This document shows, piece by piece, positions 35,918 to 45,401 of a DNA stretch of 64,000 bases (positions within the stretch are counted from its first letter, which is position 1; each line of letters opens with the position of its first letter). The notes under the pieces were generated by a model. That model made no database searches. It worked only from the letters and a program-made list of their open reading frames with translations, and was not told where the DNA came from. The translations under genes were made by a program, and so were the position numbers. Source of the stretch: JAXGXT01 sp040772665 (GTDB taxonomy: Bacteria > Bacillota > Clostridia > Lachnospirales > Anaerotignaceae); contig JAXGXT010000004.1 in the NCBI GenBank assembly GCA_040772665.1, forward strand, positions 191,943-255,942, written 5' to 3'.

Positions 35918-37246
35918 CTATATCCCCTTGATTCTTTTGTCCAGCTCCATTATAGACTTTTGCACTTCTTTTTCCTTTTCCATGTCCTTTTCTATTTTGT
36001 TGCAGGCATGGTGCACTGTGGAGTGATCCCGCCCTCCGAATGCGTCACCAATTTCGCTAAGTGAAATGTCAAGATGCTTTCGGCATAAATACATGCCTAT
36101 CTGCCGTGGATAAGCTATGCTTTTAGGCTTTTTCGCCCCCTTTATTTCAGCCGCAGATATGTTGTAAAAATTGCTCACGATTTCTATTATAACGTCTGCC
36201 GTCAGGCTTTTTTGATTGTTTCCTCCGTAAATGTCCTTTAAGGCCTCCTCCGCTAAATCAACGGTAATCTCCTTTTTTGTTAAGGATGCAAAAAGAACTA
36301 TTCTTGTTAATGCCCCCTCAAGCTCCCTGATGTTTGTTTCAATGTGCTTGGCTATAAACCCAAGTACGTTGTCGTTTACCACATATCCGTCACTTTTTGC
36401 TTTGTTTCTAAGTATGGCTATTCTTGTTTCAATGTCCGGCGGCTGAATGTCTGCAATAAGCCCGCCCTCAAACCTGCTTCTAAGCCTGTCCTCCAATGTT
36501 TTAATTTCTCTTGGCGGCCTGTCCGAACTTAGAATAATTTGTTTTTGTGAACCATGCAGTGCATTAAAGGTATGGAAAAACTCCTCCTGTGTACGCTCTT
36601 TTTGTGCAATAAACTGTATGTCGTCTATAAGCAAAACGTCTATGTTACGATATTTGTCACGAAACTCCTGGTTTTTGTTATTGCTTATTGAGTTTATAAG
36701 CTCGTTTACAAAGGTTTCGCTTGTAACATAAAGTACCTTTGCGTCAGGATTTTTATCCAATATGTAGTGTGCAATGGAATGCATAAGATGTGTTTTCCCA
36801 AGGCCAACATTTCCATACAAAAATAAAGGGTTGTATGCCCTTGCAGGAGATTCAGCTACGGCAAGGCTTGCGGCATGAGCCATTCTGTTGCTGTTTCCCA
36901 CAACAAAGCTTTCAAAAACATATCTTTTGTTAAGGTTTGCCGCTTTAATAGGGTCATTGGTTTTCGCCGCCGCTCCTTCTTTTTGCTCTGTGGCAAGATT
37001 TTCACTTGTTGTTACTATAATGTTATATTCAGTGCTGCTTACATGAATAATAGCGTTTTTAATAAATGGCAGATATTTTGATTCCAAAAATTCTTTGGAA
37101 AATTGGTTTTCCGCCTTTAAAATTAAATCCCTGCCGTCAACTCTTACCGCAACAGTAGGTTTTATCCATGTGTTAAAACTAATACCCTCCAGCTCTTTTT
37201 CCATTTCATTAAGAGCCTTTTGCCAAATATCCTGTAAATTTTCCAT
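35918..37246 (-). CDS. dnaA: Chromosomal replication initiator DnaA
   Basis: The protein of about 442 residues has the N-terminal DnaB/helper domain, a short linker, an AAA+ domain with Walker A GNVGLGKT at residues 145-152, Walker B VLLIDDIQF, and the DNA-binding domain with GGRDHSTVHHACNKI. The start at 37246 (MENLQDIWQKALNEME) has GGAGG upstream. It binds the DnaA boxes on both sides of its own gene. Confidence 0.98.
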   Translation of the reverse strand: MENLQDIWQKALNEMEKELEGISFNTWIKPTVAVRVDGRDLILKAENQFSKEFLESKYLPFIKNAIIHVSSTEYNIIVTTSENLATEQKEGAAAKTNDPIKAANLNKRYVFESFVVGNSNRMAHAASLAVAESPARAYNPLFLYGNVGLGKTHLMHSIAHYILDKNPDAKVLYVTSETFVNELINSISNNKNQEFRDKYRNIDVLLIDDIQFIAQKERTQEEFFHTFNALHGSQKQIILSSDRPPREIKTLEDRLRSRFEGGLIADIQPPDIETRIAILRNKAKSDGYVVNDNVLGFIAKHIETNIRELEGALTRIVLFASLTKKEITVDLAEEALKDIYGGNNQKSLTADVIIEIVSNFYNISAAEIKGAKKPKSIAYPRQIGMYLCRKHLDISLSEIGDAFGGRDHSTVHHACNKIEKDMEKEKEVQKSIMELDKRIKGI

Positions 37247-37702
37247 CCTTTTCCTCCAAAAAAATAAACCAAAAAAAATTGACAAAAAATATCTTTATAA
37301 GTTATCAACAAACTATCCACAATTTGTTGATAACTTATTTGTTGAGAATTTATCATTTATTTTAATTCGAAACTTATTCCTAAGACTACTTATTAATATA
37401 GCAAATTTATAAGTCTTTCGCAATAATTTAATAAACCGTAAAAATTAACATATTTTGATAAATAAGTGTAAACTTTTGATAAATTGTCAATATGGTGTGT
37501 ATAAGTTTTGACAAAATACAATATATGTTTGATAATAAAAAATATATTTATGAAAGTAATGGAAAGTATTGATATTGCACAAAAAGAAAGAATGTTTTGT
37601 TAATAAAATTTCTTGACTAACAAGGCTTTCTTTAATATAATATTGAAAGTGCTCATGGCAGGCTTATGCAAATGTGAAATACTTTAAGGAGGTGCTTAAC
37701 AA
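37247..37702. other. Replication origin region (oriC) between dnaA and rpmH
   Basis: DnaA boxes TTATCAACA (37302-37310), CTATCCACA (37313-37321) and TGTTGATAA (37325-37333) stand in a tight group upstream of dnaA, beside AT-rich sequence that could unwind. Gene orientation switches across this region. The rest contains the rpmH promoter and no gene. Confidence 0.85.
37613..37641 (+). promoter_or_regulatory. rpmH promoter
   Basis: TTGACT and TATAAT with a 17-bp spacer, 61 bp upstream of rpmH. This is a near-consensus sigma-A promoter. Confidence 0.85.
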
Positions 37703-37837
37703 ATGAAGATGACATTCCAGCCAAAGAAAAGACAAAGAAGCAAGGTTCACGGCTTTAGAAAAAGAATGGCAACGGCTAACGGAAGAAAAGTGTTGGCAGC
37801 AAGAAGAAGAAAAGGAAGAAAAGTATTATCTGCGTAA
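37703..37837 (+). CDS. rpmH: 50S ribosomal protein L34
   Basis: The 44-residue, strongly basic protein opens MKMTFQPKKRQRSKVHGFRK and ends RRRKGRKVLSA, which is L34. The AAGGAGGTG ribosome site stands 9 nt ahead of the ATG. It is the first gene of the plus-strand arm leaving the origin and is followed by rnpA. Confidence 0.97.
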   Translation: MKMTFQPKKRQRSKVHGFRKRMATANGRKVLAARRRKGRKVLSA

Positions 37838-37951
37838 AACTTGATAAATACTTATATTTAGGGCCGCTGATGTGGCCTTTTAATATTTAGACATAAAAAG
37901 CTAATGTTTTATTATGTCTTTATATTGTGTTTTTGAAAGAGGGATTAGGAA

Positions 37952-38302
37952 TTGAAGTTCACACAATCGCTTAAAAAAAATTACCAGTTTGGTTTTGTTT
38001 ATAACAAGGGAAAATCAATTGCCAACAGATTCCTTGTTGTTTATGTTGTAAAAAACAAAAGATTTCAGCAAACAAACCGCCTTGGCATAACCGTAAGCAA
38101 AAAGGTTGGCAAAAGCGTTGTCAGAAGCAGGGTAACACGTCTTATTAAAGAAAGCTACAGGCTTAACGAAGAAAACATAAAACCCGGCTATGACATTGTG
38201 GTATTGGCAAGAGTTAATGCCAACACGGCAACATTTTTTGAAATCCAAAAATCCCTTTTAAACCTGTTAAAAAAACAAGGCTTAATTATTGAAAAAGCAT
38301 AA
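37952..38302 (+). CDS. rnpA: Ribonuclease P protein component
   Basis: The 116-residue basic protein has the RnpA signature KVGKSVVRSRVTRLIKESYR in the RNR segment and a typical N-terminus (KFTQSLKKNYQFGFVYNKGK). It assists the RNase P RNA in 5' processing of tRNA. A TTG at 37952 serves as start, after AGGAA. It lies 114 bp downstream of rpmH; the gap contains a weak GGCC hairpin. Confidence 0.95.
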   Translation: MKFTQSLKKNYQFGFVYNKGKSIANRFLVVYVVKNKRFQQTNRLGITVSKKVGKSVVRSRVTRLIKESYRLNEENIKPGYDIVVLARVNANTATFFEIQKSLLNLLKKQGLIIEKA

Positions 38303-38379
38303 TTTTGCAAAGCACTAATCAAAAAAAGATACTTAAATTCGTTTAAGCTTTAAGTCGGAAAATACGGAGAATTAAATGT

Positions 38380-38592
38380 ATGGTAAGAAAACTTTTTCTT
38401 TATTTGATAAGATTCTATCAGACAGCTATTTCCCCCTATAAAGCGCCGTGCTGCAGATTTACACCAACCTGTTCTCAGTATACTTACCAGGCGGTGAAAA
38501 AATACGGCGCAATAAAAGGCGGATTTCTTGGTATAAGACGAATTTTGAAATGCCATCCTTTCCATAAAGGCGGCTATGACCCGGTACCATAA
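38380..38592 (+). CDS. yidD: Membrane protein insertion efficiency factor YidD
   Basis: The 70-residue protein matches YidD: LIRFYQTAISPYKAPCCRFTPTC, a YTYQAVKKYGAIKGG segment and CHPFHKGGYDPVP. It is a small membrane-associated factor that aids YidC. It sits in its standard place between rnpA and yidC, with 32 bp to the latter's start. Confidence 0.95.
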   Translation: MVRKLFLYLIRFYQTAISPYKAPCCRFTPTCSQYTYQAVKKYGAIKGGFLGIRRILKCHPFHKGGYDPVP

Positions 38593-38624
38593 AATTGAAT
38601 TTTACCTTGAGGAGGAACAATACA

Positions 38625-39653
38625 GTGTTAGAAAGCTTGGCTGCAGATAATATTTTAAGTTTGGCTGTAAGACAACCCGGTATGATAGTAGGACCCATTG
38701 CAAAATTTTTGGGTGTTATCTACAACAATGTTTTTAACTTTATTTATAATATAGGTGAGGCAAATGCCCTTGGTATAGCAATCATAATTTTTACTATTCT
38801 TGTTAAAACGGTGCTTATTCCTCTTTCCTATAAACAGCAAAAGGCAAGCTTTGAAATGCAGAAGCTTCAGCCTGAGATGGATGCAATAAAAAAGAAATAT
38901 GAAAAAAAGAAAGACATGGAAAGCCAGCAGAAAATGGCTCTTGAGCTTCAAAAACTTCAAAAAGATAATAACGTGAGCATGCTTGGGGGATGTTTGCCTT
39001 TGCTTGTTCAGCTTCCTATACTTTATGCGCTTTTTTATATATTCCAGCAGGCGTATATATATATAGACGTTGTGGGAGCAAACTATAACCACATAGCAGA
39101 GATATTTTTGTCTATACCTGAAACAATGAGGGTTGATATTTTGACAGACCCTGTTTTGGCTCATAAGCTTAAAGTGGATGTAACAAGCCAAAGTGACCTT
39201 CTGATTTTGATTAACCAAATGAATGCTGTTGATTGGTCGGCTTTGCTTGCAAACGCAGGACAGTATGCCCAGGAGCTTACAACGGCACTTGCTGAAAAAT
39301 CAAGACTTGAATCATTTTTAGGCATTAACCTTATAACAAATTCAGGCCTTAAATTTCCGGGAATTTTAGTTCCCCTTTGTGCTGGAGCAACAACATTTTT
39401 ATCCTCAAAAATTTTAATGAAAAATTCAGCGGCGGCAAGCGGCGGTGACAGCCAAAACCCTATGAACCAAGCCATGCAGTCCATGAAAATAATGAACTAT
39501 ACAATGCCTATAATGATGGGTGTAATGTGTATAACACTTCCTGCGGGAGTTGGGCTTTACTGGACAACAAGCAATATTATACAGGTTCTTCAAACACTTG
39601 GTTTAAACAAATATTTCAGGTCTAAAGGTGCAAAGGAGGCGCTTCAACAATGA
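38625..39653 (+). CDS. yidC: Membrane protein insertase YidC/Oxa1
   Basis: The 343-residue protein has the Oxa1/YidC core with about five membrane segments, including NALGIAIIIFTILVKTVLIPL and a Lys-rich cytoplasmic loop (KKKYEKKKDMESQQKMALEL), and GVGLYWTTSNIIQVLQ at the end. It inserts proteins into the membrane. The GTG at 38625, behind GAGGAGGAAC, is the likely start. There is no obvious lipobox Cys. Its stop overlaps the jag start by four bases. Confidence 0.94.
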   Translation: MLESLAADNILSLAVRQPGMIVGPIAKFLGVIYNNVFNFIYNIGEANALGIAIIIFTILVKTVLIPLSYKQQKASFEMQKLQPEMDAIKKKYEKKKDMESQQKMALELQKLQKDNNVSMLGGCLPLLVQLPILYALFYIFQQAYIYIDVVGANYNHIAEIFLSIPETMRVDILTDPVLAHKLKVDVTSQSDLLILINQMNAVDWSALLANAGQYAQELTTALAEKSRLESFLGINLITNSGLKFPGILVPLCAGATTFLSSKILMKNSAAASGGDSQNPMNQAMQSMKIMNYTMPIMMGVMCITLPAGVGLYWTTSNIIQVLQTLGLNKYFRSKGAKEALQQ

Positions 39654-40270
39654 AAGCGATTCAAAAATCAGGTAAGACAGTCGATTTAGTTATAGATGAA
39701 TTGATTAAAGAGCTTGGAGTTAATTCAAAAGAAGATTTGGAAATAGAAATTATAGAAGAGGGTGCAAAAGGGTTTTTAGGCTTTGGAAGCAAGGAAGCAA
39801 TTGTTAAGGCAGCGGTTAAGTTTAACCCCGAAAAAATAGCAAAAGACTTTCTTCGTGAAATGTTTATTGCCATGGGTCTGATTGTAAACATTGAAACAGA
39901 GCTTAAAGACAAGTATCTTTTGATTAACTTAACAGGAAACGATATGGGAATACTTATCGGAAAACGAGGCCAGACCTTGGACTCAATACAATATCTTGTT
40001 AACCTTGTTGTAAATAAAGGTAATGCGCCTTATTTAAGCATAACAATAGATACTGAAAATTATCGTCAAAGAAGAAAAGATACACTTGAATCCCTTGCTT
40101 ATAACCTTGCTAAAAAGGTTAAGCAAAGCGGAGAAAAAGTTATTCTTGAGCCTATGAATCCTTATGAAAGAAGGATAATACATTCAAGCCTTCAAAACAA
40201 CAGGTTTGTAACCACATATTCCGAAGGTGATGAGCCTTTTAGAAATGTAGTAATAGACGTTAAAAAATAA
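39650..40270 (+). CDS. jag: RNA-binding protein Jag/KhpB
   Basis: The 206-residue protein has the Jag N-terminal domain (KSGKTVDLVIDELIKELGVN), a KH domain with MGILIGKRGQTLDSIQYLVN and an R3H domain (MNPYERRIIHSSLQ). It is an RNA-binding partner in cell-division and sporulation regulation in Firmicutes. It overlaps the yidC stop by four bases (ATGA-type coupling). A terminator hairpin follows at 40281-40309. Confidence 0.95.
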   Translation: MKAIQKSGKTVDLVIDELIKELGVNSKEDLEIEIIEEGAKGFLGFGSKEAIVKAAVKFNPEKIAKDFLREMFIAMGLIVNIETELKDKYLLINLTGNDMGILIGKRGQTLDSIQYLVNLVVNKGNAPYLSITIDTENYRQRRKDTLESLAYNLAKKVKQSGEKVILEPMNPYERRIIHSSLQNNRFVTTYSEGDEPFRNVVIDVKK

Positions 40271-40280
40271 GACAGATGTT

Positions 40281-40309
40281 AACCGCAGGAAAGCTTATCC
40301 TGCGGTTTT
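40281..40309 (+). terminator. jag terminator
   Basis: AACCGCAGGA pairs with TCCTGCGGTT and is followed by TT, only weakly T-rich. Confidence 0.7.
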
Positions 40310-40323
40310 CAGATTGTAAAGGA

Positions 40324-40742
40324 TAAGACCTTGGTTGCTCCGCCCCGATACCCCACAAGGGTTTCACCCTTTGAACCTGTCTTACAACCGCATGAATATG
40401 CGGTTGTACAAAAGTTTTTGCTCCGCTTTTTTAAAAAAGCGGGTGGGTTTGGGCAAAGCCCAAGATGTTTGAATTAAGACCTTGAGGGTTTTCCTGTCAG
40501 CACTTTGCTTCGCAAAGCAGGCACATAGTGCCTGTGGCATCTATCTTTGCCATGCATACTCAAACACCCACAAGGGTTTCACCCTTTGAACCCATCTTAC
40601 AACCGCATGAATATGCGGTTGTACAAAAGTTTTTGCTCCGCTTTTTTCAAAAAGCGGATAGGTTTGGGCAAAGCCCAAGGTTTAATAACCATTTTGGGCA
40701 AAGCCCAAGGTTTAATAACCATTTTGGGCAAAGCCCAAGGTT
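40324..40742 (+). repeat. Two modular repeats with a terminal 30-bp tandem expansion
   Basis: Copy one spans 40324-40464; copy two 40475-40742 and carries the CTTTGCTTCGCAAAG/GGCACATAGTGCC insert. At its right end the TTGGGCAAAGCCCAAGG palindrome is repeated three times at exact 30-bp spacing (40666, 40696, 40726). It fills the gap between jag and mnmE. Confidence 0.92.
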
Positions 40743-40775
40743 TTTATATTTAAAAAATAGACGGGAGTGATTTTT

Positions 40776-42161
40776 ATGAAGGCTTTTCCATTAGACGATA
40801 TAATAGCGGCAGTTTCCACCCCTTTGGGAAACGGCGGTATAGGCATTGTGCGTGTAAGCGGTCAGGACTGTATAAACCTTGTGTCTGAAATCTTTAAAGG
40901 TGCCGGTTTAACCGAAAAAGCCAGTCATACCATTTCTTTCGGACATATTATAGACCCTTTTAATGAAACTGTTGCAGATGAAGTGCTTGTAAGTGTTATG
41001 CGTGGGCCGAAAACATATACAAGGGATGACGTTGTTGAAATTAATTGCCATGGCGGTGCGGCGGCCTGTAAAAAAGTACTGGAAATTGTTCTGTCAAAGG
41101 GTGCAAGACCTGCAGAACCGGGTGAGTTTACAAAACGTGCCTTCCTTAACGGACGTATTGACCTTTCACAGGCAGAGGCCGTAATAGATATAATTAACTC
41201 AAAAACAGATATGGGCAGACAAAGTGCTGTGAACCAGCTTGAAGGCGGCTTAAAAAACACCGTTTATGAAATAAGGGATAACCTTTTGACAGCCATAGCA
41301 ACAATTGAGGCGGCAATAGACTATCCCGAACATGATATTGAAGAAGAAACGTCACAAAGCCTTAAAAATAAAATAACGGATATTATAACACGTACCGATA
41401 AGCTTTTAAATTCTTCGAATAAAGGTAAAATAATAAGGGACGGAATATCCGCCGTAATTCTTGGCAGACCAAACGTAGGCAAAAGCTCACTTCTTAATTA
41501 TCTTTTGGAGGAAGAACGTGCCATTGTTACGGATATACCGGGCACAACAAGGGATACGGTTGAAGAATATATAAATATAGGCGGAGTTGCGGTTAAAATA
41601 ATCGATACGGCAGGTATAAGGGAAACAGAAGACACAGTTGAAAGATTGGGTGTGGAAAAGTCTAAAAACCGTGCACAAAATGCCGATCTTTTGCTTGTGA
41701 TGTTGGATAACTCTCAAGCACTTACAAGTGATGACAGAGAAATATTGGAAATGGCACAAAATAAAAAATCAATTGTTCTATTAAATAAAACAGACTTGAT
41801 ACCTGTAATAGAAACAGATGAAATTTCAAAGATGGTTGGCGAGGAAAATATAATTTTGCTGTCTGTAAAAGAAGGCAGCGGAATAGAAAAACTGACTGAC
41901 AGAATTCATAAAATGTTTTTGGGCGGCGAAATAAATTTTACAGATGATGTTATGGTAACAAATCTGCGTCATGAAAAGGCTTTAAAACAGGCAAAGGAAT
42001 CTTTGGAAAAAGCAGTGCAAGCCATTGAAGCAGGTATGCCTATAGATTTTGTAAGCATAGATTTGATGGAAAGCTACACCCATTATGGTGAAATAACAGG
42101 TGACAGCGTGGACGAGGCGTTGCTTGATAAAATATTTTCGGAGTTTTGCTTGGGTAAGTAA
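40776..42161 (+). CDS. mnmE: tRNA modification GTPase MnmE
   Basis: The 461-residue protein has an N-terminal tetrahydrofolate-binding domain, a G domain with GRPNVGKSSLLNYLL, DTAGIRETED and NKTDL, and the C-terminal FCLGK motif with the catalytic Cys. With MnmG it makes the carboxymethylaminomethyl modification on wobble uridine of several tRNAs. The ATG at 40776 has GGGAGTG. It is in the usual order jag-mnmE-mnmG-rsmG. Confidence 0.97.
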   Translation: MKAFPLDDIIAAVSTPLGNGGIGIVRVSGQDCINLVSEIFKGAGLTEKASHTISFGHIIDPFNETVADEVLVSVMRGPKTYTRDDVVEINCHGGAAACKKVLEIVLSKGARPAEPGEFTKRAFLNGRIDLSQAEAVIDIINSKTDMGRQSAVNQLEGGLKNTVYEIRDNLLTAIATIEAAIDYPEHDIEEETSQSLKNKITDIITRTDKLLNSSNKGKIIRDGISAVILGRPNVGKSSLLNYLLEEERAIVTDIPGTTRDTVEEYINIGGVAVKIIDTAGIRETEDTVERLGVEKSKNRAQNADLLLVMLDNSQALTSDDREILEMAQNKKSIVLLNKTDLIPVIETDEISKMVGEENIILLSVKEGSGIEKLTDRIHKMFLGGEINFTDDVMVTNLRHEKALKQAKESLEKAVQAIEAGMPIDFVSIDLMESYTHYGEITGDSVDEALLDKIFSEFCLGK

Positions 42162-42169
42162 AGGATAAA

Positions 42170-42262
42170 AGCCCTGAGCTTTGCCCAAACCCATTCGATT
42201 TTTGAAAAAGCGAAGCAAAAACTTTTGTTAAAACAGTATGTTCATGTAGTTTTGGGCAGACC
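42170..42262 (-). repeat. Degenerate modular repeat between mnmE and mnmG
   Basis: A reverse-oriented, decayed copy: GCTTTGCCCAAACCCA, a CGATTTTTGAAAAAGCG arm pair and a broken CCGCAT-type palindrome. The rest of the 255-bp gap has the mnmG upstream region. Confidence 0.65.
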
Positions 42263-42416
42263 AAAAGGGAATTGTTGGGAAAAAGCAATAAACAAAAAAT
42301 TGCGGTTTTCGAGGTTTAAAATGTTTTTATTAATGTGCAGTATATTTTTAGAATAACGGACAAAAGAATAAAGCGTTAATTATTCTAGGTCTTTGGCTTT
42401 AAAGGAGTTGATTATT

Positions 42417-44309
42417 ATGTATTTAGCTGATGAAGTTGATGTGGTGGTGATTGGCGGCGGTCATGCAGGGTGCGAGGCAGGGCTTGCCTGTGCAAGGTTA
42501 GGCTTTAAGACCATAGTGTTTTCAATAAGCCTTGACAGTGTGGCAATGATGCCTTGTAACCCGTCAATAGGCGGCAGCAGCAAGGGTCACCTTGTGCGTG
42601 AGATAGATGCCCTTGGCGGAGAAATGGGCAAGATAATAGATAAAACATATATACAAACTAAAATGCTTAACACAGGCAAAGGGCCGGCTGTTTACTCTCT
42701 TCGTGCCCAAGCCGATAAAAATAGATATAAAGATGCCATGAAGCATGTTTTGGAAAACACGGAAAACTTAATTCTTCGCCAAGGCGAAGTAACCCGCCTT
42801 ATTACAGAAGATGGAAGGGTGTGCGGTGTTGAAACAAGCTCAGGGGCAGTTTATAATGCAAAGGCTGTAATTATTGCGGCAGGAACATATCTTAAAGCTC
42901 GCTGTCTTTACGGCGAAACAGTGGTGGAAAGCGGCCCCAACGGCCTTATGACATCAAAAACTTTCAGCCAAAGCCTTTTGGATAACGGCATTGAACTTTT
43001 CAGGTTTAAAACAGGAACTCCTGCAAGAATAGACAGCAAAACAGTTGACTTTTCAAAAATGACACCTCAGTACGGAGATGAGGACATTGTTCCTTTCTCA
43101 TTTACAAACACAAACAGAGTAGACGAAATAAGAAGAGAACAAGTGCCTTGCTATTTAACATACACCAACAGCGAAACCCATCGCATAATAAAAGAAAACC
43201 TACACCGCTCCCCTATGTATTCAGGTGTTATAGAAGGTGTAGGCGCACGTTACTGCCCCTCAATAGAGGATAAAGTGGTGCGTTTTGCCGATAAACTCCA
43301 GCATCAGGTTTTTATTGAGCCGGAAGGGGAAAACACAAATGAACTTTATGTTCAGGGCATAAGCTCTTCGCTTCCCGAGGATGTGCAGATAGCTCTTTAC
43401 AGAACTGTGCCCGGTCTTGAAAAGTGTGAGTTTATGCGCACTGCATATGCCATAGAATATGATTGTGTTGATGCAACACAGCTTAAGCTGAGCCTTGAAT
43501 TTAAAAACATAAAGGGTCTTTTCGGTGCAGGCCAGTTTAACGGCACAAGCGGTTATGAAGAGGCGGCGGCACAAGGCCTTATTGCAGGCATAAATGCATC
43601 AAGATATATTATAAATAAAGAGCCTGTAATAATTGACAGAACGCAAGGATATATAGGTGTTTTGATTGACGATATAGTTACAAAAGGAAGTAAAGAGCCT
43701 TACAGAATGATGACATCACGTGCGGAATATAGACTTCTTCTTCGACAGGATAATGCTGATGAACGGCTTACGCCCATAGGGTATGAAGTGGGGCTTATTT
43801 CCAAAGACAGATATGAAGAGTTTTTGGAGAAGAAAGAACAGATTGTCAATGAAAAACAACGTATTAGCAAAAAAATGATAACCCCTAAAAAAGAGGTTTT
43901 GGAGTTTCTTGAAAAGATGGGCTCAACCCCTATTAAAAGCGGTGTAAGACTTAGCGATTTGCTTAAAAGACCAGAGCTTTCCTATGAAGCCTTAGGTGAA
44001 ATAGACAGTGAAAGAAAGCCTTTAAGAAAAGAAGTCTGGGAACAGGCGGCACTTCAAATTAAATATGAGGGCTACATAAAACAACAGCTTAATCAGGTGG
44101 AGCAGTTTAAAAAGCTGGAAAAAAGGCTTCTTCCTTTGGATTTGGAATATGACAACCTAAAGGGTCTGCGTATAGAGGCGGCACAGAAACTGAATATGGT
44201 AAAGCCTGCTTCAATAGGACATGCTTCACGTATTGCAGGCGTTTCTCCTGCTGATATAAGCGTTCTTCTTATACATCTTGAACAAATGAAAGGAAGGAAA
44301 AATGAGTAG
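42417..44309 (+). CDS. mnmG: tRNA uridine-5-carboxymethylaminomethyl modification enzyme MnmG
   Basis: The 630-residue flavoprotein has the FAD-binding motif GGGHAGCEAGLACARLG and the SIGGSSKGHLVREIDALGGEM and RSPMYSGVIEGVGARYCPS segments of GidA proteins, with the C-terminal helical domain. It works with MnmE. The ATG at 42417 follows AAAGGAG. The 3' end overlaps the next small gene by eight bases. Confidence 0.97.
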   Translation: MYLADEVDVVVIGGGHAGCEAGLACARLGFKTIVFSISLDSVAMMPCNPSIGGSSKGHLVREIDALGGEMGKIIDKTYIQTKMLNTGKGPAVYSLRAQADKNRYKDAMKHVLENTENLILRQGEVTRLITEDGRVCGVETSSGAVYNAKAVIIAAGTYLKARCLYGETVVESGPNGLMTSKTFSQSLLDNGIELFRFKTGTPARIDSKTVDFSKMTPQYGDEDIVPFSFTNTNRVDEIRREQVPCYLTYTNSETHRIIKENLHRSPMYSGVIEGVGARYCPSIEDKVVRFADKLQHQVFIEPEGENTNELYVQGISSSLPEDVQIALYRTVPGLEKCEFMRTAYAIEYDCVDATQLKLSLEFKNIKGLFGAGQFNGTSGYEEAAAQGLIAGINASRYIINKEPVIIDRTQGYIGVLIDDIVTKGSKEPYRMMTSRAEYRLLLRQDNADERLTPIGYEVGLISKDRYEEFLEKKEQIVNEKQRISKKMITPKKEVLEFLEKMGSTPIKSGVRLSDLLKRPELSYEALGEIDSERKPLRKEVWEQAALQIKYEGYIKQQLNQVEQFKKLEKRLLPLDLEYDNLKGLRIEAAQKLNMVKPASIGHASRIAGVSPADISVLLIHLEQMKGRKNE

Positions 44310-44511
44310 AACACATTTTTTGATTAAAGTTAAAGTTAAAAAACTAAAGGGTGTGAAGGTTTATCATAAATCTTTGGGAAAAAGAATTTATTCCTTAAAA
44401 AATCCTTCACTTGTTTCCTTATATAAAAAACCCCATTTTATTGTGGACAGAAAATCCTTGAAAATAAAACAAAGCCATAATTATTTGTCTGAAACAAGGT
44501 TTCTTCTTTAG
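44302..44511 (+). CDS. Small basic hypothetical protein
   Basis: I do not recognise this 69-residue product. It is very rich in Lys and Arg (IKVKVKKLKGVKVYHKSLGK) with no membrane segment. It has its own ribosome site (AAGGAAGG, 5 nt before the ATG) and overlaps the mnmG stop by eight bases, and it ends 9 bp before rsmG. The placement and overlap favour a real gene, but the frame could also be chance. An unnamed ribosome-associated or RNA-binding peptide is one possibility. Confidence 0.45.
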   Translation: MSRTHFLIKVKVKKLKGVKVYHKSLGKRIYSLKNPSLVSLYKKPHFIVDRKSLKIKQSHNYLSETRFLL

Positions 44512-44520
44512 GAGGTTTTC

Positions 44521-45243
44521 ATGGATAACAGAAAATTGCTTAGTCAATGCTTAAAAGAGCTTGGCATGGAAATATCGGAAAAACAAAAAGATTTATTTTT
44601 TTTGTATAAGGATATTTTAGTTGAATGGAATGAAAAAATGAACCTTACGGCAATAACCCAAGAACGTGAAATAGTTATAAAGCATTTTGTGGATTCTGTT
44701 TCGATTTTAGCCAAAACGGAAATTCCCAAAGGCGCTTCGGTTATTGATGTGGGAACAGGTGCAGGTTTTCCTGGAATCCCTGTTAAAATTATGAGGGAAG
44801 ACATAAAGCTTACACTTTTAGACAGCCTTAACAAAAGAATAGGCTTTTTAAACCATGTTTGTCAACAGCTAAGCCTTGAAAATGTGGATAACATTCATTC
44901 CAGAGCCGAAGACGGTGGACAAAACCCTCTTTTGCGTGAAAAGTTTGATTTCTGCCTTTCAAGGGCGGTGGCGGATTTAGCTGTTTTAAGTGAATACTGC
45001 CTGCCTTTTGTTAAAGTGGGAGGGATGTTTGTTTCACTTAAAGGTCCTGAAATAGAAGATGAACTTAACATGAGTAAAAATGCAATTAAAACATTGGGCG
45101 GGGAAGTTACAGAGGTTTCAAAGATTTTAATCCCTGAAAGTGATATAACCCACAGCCTTGTTATTATAAAAAAGGTGATGCCGACACCAAAAAAATACCC
45201 GAGAAAACCGGGAACAGCATCAAAAAACCCCATAGGCCGCTAA
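44521..45243 (+). CDS. rsmG: 16S rRNA (guanine527-N7)-methyltransferase
   Basis: The 240-residue protein has the SAM-binding motif VIDVGTGAGFPGIPVKI and the family's N-terminal helix (LLSQCLKELGMEISEKQKDL). The end has a Lys/Arg-rich tail (RKPGTASKNPIGR). It methylates G527 of 16S rRNA. The ATG has AGGAGG. It closes the conserved gene block leading away from the origin. Confidence 0.96.
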   Translation: MDNRKLLSQCLKELGMEISEKQKDLFFLYKDILVEWNEKMNLTAITQEREIVIKHFVDSVSILAKTEIPKGASVIDVGTGAGFPGIPVKIMREDIKLTLLDSLNKRIGFLNHVCQQLSLENVDNIHSRAEDGGQNPLLREKFDFCLSRAVADLAVLSEYCLPFVKVGGMFVSLKGPEIEDELNMSKNAIKTLGGEVTEVSKILIPESDITHSLVIIKKVMPTPKKYPRKPGTASKNPIGR

Positions 45244-45401
45244 GGTTTTAAAGAAAAGAATAGGTTTATAATAAATAATAATAAATAATATTAAATAATA
45301 ATTACTTTTATGTGCTTTATCTATTGAAATTTCCGAAGAATAAAGTTATTATTAACTTGTACCTAATTTTTTAACTTACTTAATAAAAGGAGGATTATTC
45401 T

